Shown here piece after piece: positions 23,739 to 34,781 of a DNA stretch of 64,000 bases. The DNA comes from Parietaria judaica. Its lineage: Eukaryota > Streptophyta > Magnoliopsida > Rosales > Urticaceae. Below the pieces are notes generated by a model, which saw nothing but the letters and a program-made list of their open reading frames with translations, had not been told where the DNA came from and did not search any database. Within the stretch, counting starts at the first letter, position 1; each line of letters opens with the position of its first letter. The position numbers and the translations under genes are program-made. The stretch is from NCBI GenBank assembly GCA_954871525.1, contig OX940861.1:38887201-38951200 (forward strand). The letters are read 5' to 3'.

Positions 23739-24466
23739 TGTTAAGGTTGGATCCGGTCAGATCCACCCTAAACGATCCGCGGACCTAACTTGGGAAGAGG
23801 CAGCCAACGGGGAGAATCAAGAGCAACGACGACCATAAGAACGAAAGTCGACGAGAGGAGTCGACAACGACGACGGTTGGTCATACTATCGAGGGTCGAT
23901 GAGAGGAATCAACGACGACGGCGGATCGCGAGGTCGAAGGTCGGCGCGAGGAGCCAAAGGCGACGATGGATCTTAAGTTCGACGAGAGAAAGGTCCAAAC
24001 CTCACGAAAGAAGGTAGATGTTAAGCACTAACGAGAGGCGTCGACAGCAGGGCTTGCGGCCCCGAATGACAGCTGACGTGATGCGCATTTAATGAAGCCC
24101 ATGCTGATCTCACCTACTCAGCGTGGCCGGCTTCCCCAAATCACGCAAAGCATGTGTTAACCATGCTTCCCTCAAATCACTCCTAGGGAAGCGAGCGATG
24201 GGACGCGACAAAGGGCGGGAAAGGCGCGAAAAGGGGGTTCGTGTAAATTCTATATAAGACAAGATAAGCCTCATTTGTAAGGAGTTCGAAAAAACCTAAA
24301 GAGAGATAAACACATGTATTCGCAACATATTAATATACAAGCATACATTTCATCATACGGTCTTCCCTTGAGTGTTCTTAGTTATTAAACGAGAAACGCC
24401 GAACCTCTTTCTTTAAAAGCAAGGGTTAATCCTTGTAATTGTTGAGTGTACAAAACGCCATCAACA
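23739..24466 (+). mobile_element. Probable solo LTR (Ty3/gypsy-like)
   Basis: The LTR begins TGTTAAGG and ends CATCAACA, the TGTT…AACA form of plant LTRs. Flanking 5-mers ATATT (23734-23738) and ATATC (24467-24471) match at four of five positions, consistent with a target duplication. A TATA element, CTATATAAG, lies at about 24250. The U3 part carries degenerate tandem GTCGACGAGAGGA-like units. No internal domain or second LTR is present, so it is best read as a solo LTR left by recombination. Confidence 0.6.
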
Positions 24467-24471
24467 ATATC

Positions 24472-25604
24472 TATCGTCGAGAGATTCAATTCAGTACGCG
24501 GAAATTAAACCCGATTCAAAACTAGGATGTCACTCAAAGCACTCCAAAAATGTCAGCCTCATCAGTTTGTAATTAGAATGATATGATAAAGAAAAAAAAA
24601 ACTTATAAAAACCCCAGAGAAGTAGGAAGAAAGCTTCAAGTTGGAGACATATAGAGCTCTTAGGACAGTTTTGAAAGTTGAACCAGTCAGCCACGTGCAT
24701 GGACTAAGCTGTTAGTGTTTATAAGTCTTACTAAGTCTTCTAAGTGCAGTGAGAAAAGTATCGAGGCGTGCTTTAATAAAAAAAAATTAATATTATTTTC
24801 TGAGCTACTCAATTTATCATTGCGGCTAAAAAGGGATAATTGCGGTTAAAATACTCACATTTTAACTAATTGAACCGGCAAAGTCCAAAATAGAAAAATG
24901 ATGGAAAATACCAAGTCAACAAATTAATGTAAAGCTATATAATTTTTTGTTCAATTTTTTTTTCGTCGAATTCAATTAAGAGAACACATACTAGATAAAT
25001 GGATGAACAAATATAACGATTTGCTAAAAAAATATATCGCTTCATATTTATTAACTTTAAGTATTTATATCGTTATTTTTTTTCACTTTAAGCTCTTATC
25101 ATCTCAATTGAATACAATTTAGATAGATACTCTTGCCGCCATGATCTCTCGGGCTAAAATATTAAGAACGTGTGGTGTAAAAGTCTTTATATTATAGTCT
25201 TAATTAGCGTGGCTTGAAGTCCATGCACAAGGCTAGAAATCAAAAGCTGAAATGAAGGAGGAAATCATTTTTCTTGAAACCAATTATGGCATACACAAAA
25301 GACGAACAATACGAAAAGTAAATACTGAATCACTTTTTGTTTTCTTCTTTAGGAGAGGCTTTGCGGAAGTCACGTTTGGCAGCCCCGTAGGGCATAGCTG
25401 ATTCACTAGAATCAGAGTACCGACAGAAAACGAAAATAGTATAATTTTATTAAATTAATAATATCGGTTAAATAATTTTTTTTATTATAAAATACCGACT
25501 GATTAATATTATTGAATTATTTCTCGATAAATTAATAATTTCAATAATGTAATAAAATTCTTTAGTACCAAAATTAATTCATAGATTTTTACTTTAATAT
25601 ATAC
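24472..25604. other. Intergenic, no gene recognised
   Basis: AT-rich. TGCGGTTAAAATACTC near 24840 and the inverse of a GGCGGCAAGAGTATC-like block near 25130 could be the ends of another decayed MULE-like element, but no target duplication was found. Confidence 0.35.
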
Positions 25605-25612
25605 GTTGAGGT

Positions 25613-26660
25613 CAAGGTGTGAAATTTTGGGAAATTCGGTGCGAAATTCGAGTGAATTTTGTTTTTCGAGGGTTTGCGGTTTGAAAACCCTTTCGTTTCT
25701 CTTTCTTTTTACCAAATTTCGCGAAATCCCATGGGCATACCCCAAAACATGTCGTTTTTTCATTTTCAGCACAAAAATCTTGAAAATACCCTCGAAATTC
25801 GGTAAAAATGTTATTTTTGGTAGATTTCGGCAAAAATACCAATTAAACTTTCGGCAAAAATAATTATACTAACACAAGAGCACCCCACCCCGCCACGGCC
25901 GGCCGGCAGCGCGCTCGTGTGGTGGTGTAACATTTGTGTGAGTCCTCCCCCATCCACAAAATCCTATGACCCAAAGGGCCCAAGCCCTTGTCCCTAATAT
26001 TTGGTATATAAACATCACTAAACTCTTGTCATCTATCAATGTGGGACTTTTTATTATTCATTCAACTAATATCACACCTTCACACTTAACATACACATAC
26101 ACATACACTTCACCTAATAATTTAACTTAATATTATACACTTCAAATAATATTATACACTTAGCATACATATTAACTTCACCTAACATACATATACGCTT
26201 AATATACATATTCATTTAATATTATACACTTCAACTAATATTAAATTTGTTAACATACATATACAATTAACATGCATATTCACTTAATATTACACACTTA
26301 ATTAACATACATATTAACTTCACATAATAATTTGACTTAATATTATACACTTCAACTAATAAAGTGACTTAATATTATACATTTCACCTACATATTTAAG
26401 TTACAAATATCTTGTATTTATTGAATATGTAGTTTTGAACTTATATAAATATCTTGCTTAAATACTCAAATATTTTTTTACAGAATATCCGTCTAAAACC
26501 CCATCGGCATGCGGTATGCCCATGCGAAAAGTGCGGTATATGCGGCATGCGGTATTTCTTTTTTTTTAACGATTTTTCCATCGGCATACCCATCGGCAAG
26601 CGATATCTCCGTAAAACGAAAAATGCGAAACGAAATCGGCAAGCGGTATTTAAAACCTTG
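25613..26660. mobile_element. Non-autonomous hAT-type element with internal insertion
   Basis: The left end is CAAGGTGTGAAATTTTGG; the right end inverted is CAAGGTTTTAAATACCGC. A perfect 8-bp duplication, GTTGAGGT, flanks it (25605-25612 and 26661-26668). The centre holds foreign-looking DNA: a GC-rich block with a TATATAAACATC TATA-like motif (about 25880-26060) and a repeat-rich tract (26070-26400). No transposase frame is present. Confidence 0.75.
26070..26400. repeat. Complex AT-rich tandem repeat
   Basis: Phrases CTTAATATTATACACTTC and AACATACATATTAACTTCAC recur several times in mixed order. It lies inside the hAT-type element at 25613-26660 and is non-coding. Confidence 0.6.
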
Positions 26661-26668
26661 GTTGAGGT

Positions 26669-27395
26669 AAGAAACATAAATAACATAAGGGTTAATAGTA
26701 TTATATAATACATGGTAACGAATTCTAAATTTGACGGTAAAATTACTTTATTTAAATAAATATACTAAACACTTCTAAACGCCTCATGACATGCTGATGT
26801 GTAATGTCACGTCATGCAGGATATTGACTGCTCCAATGTACTTCTTAAAATCTGCGATATCATAAATTGGAGTTGAATAAAAGACAGAGAATTCTCCCAA
26901 AAAAAACTTGTAAACTTACAAAACATAGTACAAACCCGTGGGCGTAACCTCGTTAACGGTCGGAATCACGTAAAACTCGCTTAGTACTTGTGTCGCTTTC
27001 ATACTATTTTTTTTCTTTTCTTCAATATATAGAACTAACCATTGAGGACGAGGCATTGTAATACTAATGGTTACGGAGTCGCTAAAAAAACACGTAAGAA
27101 TAGCAACAAAACAAATAATTGACCTTATATATCTATCTGTTTCACATTCATAAAACGTAATTTACTAAAATGTTTGAATATCATGTAAAACGACGTTATG
27201 CTGCGACGAAACGACAATCGCACCTACAGCGACAACAAATTCTTAGACTACAAATCAATGTCGTACTAAAAAAAAAGACCAAACAAAAGCGTTTCCTTTC
27301 GATTTAAACTACACAAAACCTCATTCGTATTGTTCTGGTTGAAGCTGAAGCAGCTTCTATATCTATACACGAGTTCGTATATGTACAGGTTAACT
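26669..27395. other. Intergenic; 3' flank of the CHX gene
   Basis: No open frame of note. The part nearest 27395 should contain the CHX 3' UTR on the minus strand. Confidence 0.5.
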
Positions 27396-30300
27396 CTAGA
27401 AATACTCGCCGTAAATCTTCGCCAGTCTCCGGGACCCGCAACCGGAGGCCGTGTTTTGCTCCCTGAGAATCTGCTGCTGAATGACGAGAACCGAAGCAGT
27501 GCCTCCGAAATCCGTAGCGCTGACGTAGTCGCCGATGATCCCGAGCTCGAGGTGATTCTCCGTCCAGTCCGACAGGCCCTGGAGGAGAACCGGGTTTATG
27601 CCCTCCTTCCTTCCGACGACCCACAGGTCGAACGAGTCCTCGTTGATGGCCTGAATCGCCGCCAGCGTCTCCGCACCGTTGCGGACTATCACCTCCCTGT
27701 AGAAAGTCTTGTTAATTGTAGAAAAATAATAACAGTGTATTCCGCTTCGTTTTTAAAACATTAGAATTTGTTTATCCGCCCCGACGACTACGAATTTCCG
27801 ACTCCGTGTTAATTCGGAATCAAAATACTATTCTCGTTCTTTTTGTTCTCTATAAATAATTCCAATTCATTCCGTAGCCGATTCATGTTGAACCCAAAGC
27901 AAGTTATAATCTTTCCTAAAATACGTTTATTTTATTTTTTTTCCAAATTTTACTTTTAAAATCTTGAAAAAAATACGTTTAATAATATTTCTTTCAAGTT
28001 TTACTTTTAAAATCTTGATTTTTTTTCATTATCATATTTAATTATACTTATTTAGCTCCTTTTCATAATACAGTCTCCCATATTACTTTTATTTGAAGTT
28101 AGAAACCTATTCTCAGACAGTACTTTGATATAATTTTTTTTAAATACCCAAATTTTTATTCTGATTCTAGTTTAAAACGGAGTCTTTTTTTTTTTTTTTT
28201 TTTTAGCGCTTTCAAGTGGCAGAAGTGAAACTGGTAATGGTGTTTTTTTTTTTTAAATACCTAAATTTTTATTCTGATTCTAGTTTAAAACGGAGTCTTT
28301 TTTTTTTTTTTTTTTTAGCGCTTTCAAGTGGCAGATGTGAAACTGGTAATGGTGTTTTTTTTTTTTCCCAACATTTACAGTACCTGTAGATGACCCTCTC
28401 GTTGGCTTCATTCTTGACCCAGAACCACGTGACCACGCCGTCGTCGAGCTTCTTCTCCATCTCGTTGTCGCCCTCGCCGTTGAAGGCGAGGAAGCGGATG
28501 ACTGTCATGCACACACTCGGGTTGCCGAGCATGCGATCCGCATAGGAGAGGGCCTCGCGCGCGTCAGCACCGCCCAGGAACAGCACAGCGAAGTGGTGCC
28601 CGGACGCGCCAAACCCGCTTGTCGTCGCGAGGGGGTTCATGGCGAAATGGCCCTTGTCCACGAAGATCCCCACCGAGCACGGCGCGTTTGAGAGGACCAT
28701 AGCGTTCACGGACCGGACACCGAGGCGGGGCCCGCCAGCCACTTCGACGCCGTCCTGGTCGAACGGCAGGATCACGATCGTTGCCTTGTTGTGAAGCGAC
28801 AACTCGCAGATGTCCTGATTAGCCACGTTTTTATTTTTTATATAATGAATTAGTTGAATAATAAGCAAAATTACTTTACAGTAAATATTTTACAAATAAA
28901 TATTACCAAAATTAGAAAATTTTATTATATAATGAAAGTTATTAATTTATTAAATAATAATTTAATTAGGTTAATTAGAATTGAAATTATACAAATAATT
29001 TAATCAATACTTGGTAGACGGTGTGCAAGTATTTGGTGTGGAGAATTTTATTATATAATTAAAAATTATTAATTTATGCAGTAATAATTTAATTATGCTA
29101 GTTAGAATTAAGATTATACAAACAATTTAATTAACGGGAGATCAAGTACCTGGTAGACGGTGCGCTTGGGGGTGATAGCGGTGTAGGAGTGGAGCTTGAT
29201 GCAGTCGGCGCGGGCCTCCTGGTAAAGACTGAGCGCGTTGTGGATGGTAAGGCACCGTGCGTACTCCGGGGGCACCTCGTGCTGTGTTTCGTGGTCGATG
29301 AAGACTGGAGCTGCGCGAGCCACGAGCTCCATGAGGCAGAGCGCCGTAACGGAGAAGGGAGTGGCAGTGGTCGGGTTCGACGCCTCGAGGAGGCTGACGA
29401 GCCCCGCCACCTTGTCCTGCTCCTCGATAATCAGCATGATGCGCAGGTCCGTGCCCGGCGCCGTGTGCTGGATCGTGCGCCGCTTGCTGATCATGTACGG
29501 CTTCGTTGGGTCGTAGAGGAGGCTTACTAGTGGCGTCACTATCCCGGTAATCAGAATTGTCAGCACCACCATCATTGTGAAGTACGATGGATGAAGGATC
29601 TGAAATTTGTGCCATTTAAACCCTTAGTCTATATAAAAATAATAATAAATACTTAATATTTATTACTTAATAAATTTGCACAAAATGGGTATTTTCTTAA
29701 TTAACCCTCTTTTTTTCCAAAATATTATTTATCTGTTAATAAAGTCTCATCAATATTTAAAAAACAAAAAATAAGAACATTTTTAAAAGTGATACTTGTT
29801 AAGACTTAAAGCATATCTAATTTTGTTAAATTGAGTGAAAAATGAAAGAAATTTTAAAAAGATACAAAATATTAGACATTGCAAATTTTGGCCGTAATTT
29901 TATGCCGCACAAAAACAAGTAAAAAGAAAGGTAAAAGAATAATATTCGCAATTGGGTAATTAAAAGAAGGAAAAAAAAATGCTGACCTCCTTGTCCATCC
30001 AGTGCATGAAGAGCAGGAACTCAACTTGACCCCTCACGCTGAGCAGCAGGCTAAGCGCGAGGCTGTCGTGGAGCGGCATCTTGAAGTAGAGCGACGTGAG
30101 CAGGGTAGCGATGATCTTGGTGACGTACCCGATTACGACCATCGTCACGAGCGGCTTCAGCGCAGGCCAGATGAAGGAGATGCTGGAGATGTCAACGTAC
30201 ATTCCAATAAAGGCAAAGGAGAAGGGCATGAGGATGTCCGATGCGATTGTCTCCGTCTTCTCAACAAGCAGCGACCCCAGTGGTGGGCCGTCGGGGATGA

Positions 30301-32186
30301 TGAGGCCCAGCCACATGGGGCCGTTGGCAATGGCCAGCCCGAACATGTCCGTCACGAAGCCCATTGACAACGCCCCGAGGATGATCAAGACTATGCACCC
30401 TTGATGTATGGGCTTCCCGCCCTGCGCGCGTGCCACAATCCTCAACATTACCTTGCGCAGCTCCACCAGCATCAGCAGCACCAGGAGCGACGAGAGCACG
30501 AACCTGCTCGTTAAAGCGTCAAATACATCAATTACACCGATCAATTAATGTCCGTTAGAGACTAAGCATTAAATAAGATTCGGAGCGCACCAGCCACCGT
30601 TCTTGCTCTGAGCCTCGCCCTGCTTGGAGGACTCAAAGGCAATGAGCGCGTTGATGCCAATGGCGTCGCTGATAATGGCAGTGGAGAGCGCCATACGTCC
30701 GACCTCGGAGCTGAGGAGGTTGAGCTCTTTGAGGATGGGGAAGAGCGAAGGAAAGGCGGTGATGGCCACGGTGGAGGACACCGCACCGAGGGAGGAGACG
30801 TTGGCGAGGTCTGGGTCCATGTACGGTCGGAGCGCGAAACCAACGGAAAGCCCGATGGACAAAGGCACGAGCACGCTGGCCAGCGCGATCCATATGTGCT
30901 TCTTGCCCGTCTTTGTCACCAGCTTCATGTCCATCTTCACGCCTGAGACGAAGAGGAAGTACATGAACCCCATAAGGCCAATGTTCTTCACCATGAAGTC
31001 TGAGTTCTCCGGGAACAAGAAATTCTTGAACCTCTTGCTCTTCCCCAGAAAGCTCGGCCCCACGAGAATCCCGCCCTGACAGAAAAACAAGAAACATTAA
31101 CAAACAAGTAAATGCTCTCTGTGTTTTTTTGTAGTTTTCAAATATTTGACCAGATAATGCTCCTTGGATTTTTTTCGGAGTTTTTTCTCGGTCCCGGCTA
31201 TTTTGAATTTCAAAAACTAGAACCGGCTATCCTTTTCATTCAAGAATGAGAACTGCGCCAAAATCGGGATTTCGGTCCTAGTAAAGAAAAATATTTTTAC
31301 GTCACATATTGTCATACACAATCGTGTCGGGAGACGGGCCAAATCACGCTTTTTCCGGTTAAATATTTTCAGCCTAGCTAACCTTAAATAATTAACCCAA
31401 AATCGAAAGTCGGGGCGTTTTTCTGAATCCAGATAAAACACAGTTAGCTCTCTAAGTGTTGTAATTTTTTTGGGCCCTCAGTAAAATAATATATTTGATT
31501 AAGAAATAAGAATATAGAAAAAGTCATGCTATGCAATCAAATTTTTCAACAAACATGATCTGTTTAAATTCAGTATTATTATAAATCGCATAACCAATGA
31601 GAACTCTCATTTTATTTCAACCAAAATAATCACGTAAATTAAACAAATAAATTAAATATCCAAAAATGTTCCAGAGTTTGCTTAATCTAATATAATATAA
31701 ACTAAAGTTTTTATTTTGATAAACTTTCGACTTCAAATATTCTATTCCCCCAATGTAAAACGTTAATATCGAAAATAACGAATCGGGTTCTGAACAAGAA
31801 GACATGTATATATCTTCCATGCATGCATGCACGTTCGATCTATTTAACGTGAGACGTACGATGATCTCGGCGACGATCTTGGGCTGGCGGAGCGGCTTGA
31901 GAATGAAGCGGACGATGCGGACGGCGATAAGGACGAAGCTGATCTCGAGCAGCACCAAGGGGAAGGAGTAGGATAGAGGGTTCTCTCCGTAGAAGATGCC
32001 GAAGGGGTGGTTGTGGTGCGTTTTCTGGCAGATGAACGCTCCGCCCCCAGGGATCGCCGGATCAAACCCCTCGGCGCCTTCCCCTCCCACTGCCGCCGCG
32101 GCCCTCAGCGAGGTGGCCAAGTGGTGGGCCCCACTCGACCAGTTGTAGCCTACTTGCGTGTAGTACGGTGGGAATTCTCTCACCAT
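27396..32186 (-). CDS. CHX-type cation/H+ antiporter (CPA2 family)
   Basis: Exons in transcript order: 32186-31860, 31075-30591, 30503-29987, 29599-29150, 28814-28384, 27696-27396. All junctions are in phase, giving 836 residues, within the usual CHX range. The N-terminal half is the Na+/H+ exchanger domain with about 10-12 hydrophobic segments: …PLRQPKIVAEII joined to GGILVGPSFLG across intron 1, then FYKMP-like loops and LLLSVRGQVEFLL. The C-terminal half is the soluble regulatory region (KRRTIQHTAPGTDLRIML…, then SVGIFVDKG, then DLWVVGRKEG). CHX proteins exchange K+ and other cations for protons in endomembrane or plasma membranes, often in pollen or guard cells. The Asn-Asp pair common in this family reads Ser245-Asp246 here. 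Introns 4 and 5 contain tandem duplications. The subfamily (CHX15-like?) is not resolved. Confidence 0.9.
28141..28366. repeat. 113-bp tandem duplication in CHX intron 5
   Basis: Two near-identical units (28141-28253 and 28254-28366), each with TTTTATTCTGATTCTAG, a long T run, then AGCGCTTTCAAGTGGC. They differ at a few positions only. On the minus strand the runs are poly-A, just downstream of the exon 5 donor. Confidence 0.85.
28914..29170. repeat. Imperfect tandem duplication spanning the exon 4/intron 4 junction of CHX
   Basis: The intronic copy (about 28914-29030) and the copy including the exon end (about 29042-29170) share AATTTTATTATATAAT, AATAATTTAATTA and GGTAGACGGTG. The GGTAGACGGTG block is the end of exon 4 with its donor. 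The intronic copy has lost the consensus donor. Confidence 0.7.
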
Positions 32187-33145
32187 TTTTGCATCTGCGT
32201 TTTCTCTTCCGGAGCCACGCGAAGAGATAGTATTAGGGAAGGAGGGAGAGGGAGAGAGAGTTAGTGGACGAAAGGAACGTTGAAAGCAGAGCCGGTCTTG
32301 GTGGTGACTGGTGGTCTATAGCCTCACATTTTTCACTTATTTTTAGGCCCCAAGTTATAGGAATAAAGTAGTTTTTTTTTCTTTTTTTTTTTCTTTTTTC
32401 GTAGGATAATATTTTTTTTCTTTTTTTTTTCTTTCTAGTAGTTGTTTTACTCGTAAATCAAGTTTTCTCGATAGTCTATCGATATTCCACGTTTTCATAG
32501 TTATCGAAAATATTTCTCAACTTTTCTCTTTTCCTTTTACACTTTTTCATAAAAAAAAAAGCTATGAAAATTAATTCAACTATTTCTCGAAATATTTTGT
32601 GAGTAAATTATAGAAAATCGACGAAGATGAGTAAAAACGCTATATCTTTGTAGGAAGATGAGTAAAAACGCTACAATGACACATAATATTCCTTTCGGGG
32701 AGGGGAATAACTTTGCCTTCAAGTAAAAATATTGTCTTCATGTTTGTGCTTGAAACTTTGTTTACATATTTTAGTTGTGCTTAAGACATATAATGACATT
32801 TTGTTATGTTAGTATTTTGGACACTATATAAAAATTGAGTATAAATATGCATAAAATTATTTTATATCTTTTCCAGCGATAAATTCCTCGATAAGTTTTG
32901 ATAACAATAACCTTAGATTTATATCTTTTCCATCGAGAAATCAATTACCAAACGATAAATCCATCAATAACTGCACCTGATGTATTGGCCAAAATGATGG
33001 CTTGACCCTTAGTTTGACTGTGAATGAGATAGTCTAAGCAACAAACGTTTTTTACCCTCAAGTGTTATATATCGATTGTTAAAATTTAGTCATTTTTATT
33101 ATAAAATTTCTCGTATGAAGACCATTTGTTTTTTTATTTAGTCAA
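32187..33145. other. CHX 5' flank and intergenic DNA
   Basis: A GA-rich tract (GGAGGGAGAGGGAGAGAGAG, about 32241-32260) is CT-rich on the CHX strand, as in a plant leader. A GCAGAGCCGGTCTTGG…TAGGCCCC piece (about 32286-32352) resembles the short MITE at 8996. The rest is AT-rich with no gene. Confidence 0.45.
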
Positions 33146-33338
33146 AATGCAACATTTGAGCAGCGCCCTGGGGCAAAGCGTAGCGGATATTGAAGCTGTG
33201 TTCATGGCAGTAGCTCCCTCAGGAAAGTTTCGATGGATTCCTAAACATTGTAACGAGGTGTCTAATTATTTAGCTAAATATCGTCTTTACGAACGGACCA
33301 CGGATTTCTGGTCATGTAACTGCCCTGAGTGGCTATAA
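33146..33338 (+). pseudogene. LINE RNase H-like domain relic
   Basis: About 64 codons read …SVADIEAVFMAVAPSGKFRW and …PKHCNEVSNYLAKYRL, ending CPEWL and a stop. This matches the C-terminal end of the plant LINE/RNase H-like module (…W-P-[RK]-x-C-N-x-V-[AS]-x-x-L-A-K…). No upstream domain is present, so it is a 5'-truncated insertion. The following A/T-rich DNA fits a decayed 3' end. Confidence 0.6.
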
Positions 33339-34781
33339 AACTATTTCTCCGGGACTTGAACCCCTATTAGTTTAATGAGATAATTTCCTTTTTTTTTTTT
33401 AAAAAAAGATGATTTGTTTTCGCTTCAAAATAAGAGTTAAATCATAAAATTTGAACAAAACATGTGAGATACGATTAAAATACCAATATCGCGTGTTTTC
33501 CAAAATTAAAGATGTTTGAAATTAATTTTCAAAGTTGAGAACTTGTGAGAATTTTGTTTTACTGACATTTGGTTTTAATTTTTAATTTTATTTTCTAATT
33601 CTGTTTATAAATTCTAGAAAACAGATTTAAAATTATATTTTAAAATATTTTGAAAAGTTGTTTGATTATCTTTTCTATTTCACTTTTTAAAATATATTTT
33701 TTTCAATTTATCTATAAAGTTTTCTAAAAAATACTTCAAAATTATTGCTTCTCAATTATCTTTGGATTTTCTTGTCGTAAGTTTTCCAATGGTATATACG
33801 AGTCAACCCGAAAAATCGTAGAAAAAATTATAAAATTATAAAATTTTGGATAAAAAAATATATAAAAATATATAAAATAGTATATGTCAAGGAGAGAAAA
33901 AAGAAATAAATTAAAATAGAATAAAGCACTCTTTATTTGTATTCTGCTTTTTTATATTTGAATAAAAAGAAAAATAATAAAATAATATATGTCGAGGAGG
34001 AGAAAAAAGAAAAGAAAATTAAAATAAAGTAAAAAAAATACTTTTTGTTTGTATTTTGTTATTTTTATAAAATTTAAAAGTAAAAGATATAGTTTTAAAT
34101 TTAATTTTGTAAGTAAAAATAATTAAATAATATTTTTGAAAATTAAAATATAGAAAATAAATTTGAAAAAAAAACCTTACTACAGTAGAACCTTGATAAA
34201 TTAATAACCTCGATTGAATAATAGTTTTGTCCAGTCCCGACTCTGGTCTAACTAGCTTAAATTAATAGTTCGCTAAATTTATAAGATAATAATTTTTTTT
34301 TACAAGTATATAGGTCCAAACTGATATATAAATTCATAATTCAATATAAAAATAATAATAATATTACATATATATTTATGAAATCACTATAAATAAAATA
34401 TAACATTGCTTAACAAATTAAGAAATCGTCTTAAATAGAAACAATGTAGCGTTTTTAAAATATGATTATGAAGTTTATTGCTTATTCTTTAAGTTTATGT
34501 CTCCTTCAACTTCAACTCTAGTTTCCACATAACACTAAAAATGTCCGGTCTTGTATACAAATTTATACGATATTCTTGACACGTTATATATACAAATTTA
34601 TTTGTAATTATAGTATTATGTAATTAATACTTTATAAAATAATAATTTTTGGAATTTTAGAGTCTTTAAAATTTTTCTTCACTTTATTTACAACTGAGAA
34701 ATAAGAAAGGGATAGTAGTCAGTCTCAGTGGAGGCAGGCGAGGCGACAAATACTTCTCCGACAATCTCGAATCTGACAACA
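33339..34781. other. AT-rich intergenic DNA; 5' flank of the HD-domain gene
   Basis: Very AT-rich with no gene. A block around 34190-34640 (CTTGATAAATTAATAACCTC… with CAGTCCCGACT) resembles a decayed MITE or MULE, but I found no matching terminus. Confidence 0.4.

Noticed and set aside
29142..29615. 157-codon second minus-strand frame over CHX exon 4, and plus-strand frames at 29189-29530 and 30002-30404
   Set aside because: Shadow frames of GC-rich CHX exons; the translated CHX frame matches the family and splices in phase.
33350..33385. GGGACTTGAACCCC-like piece resembling a tRNA T-arm
   Set aside because: No acceptor stem, D-arm or anticodon arm can be built; it is LINE 3' flank.
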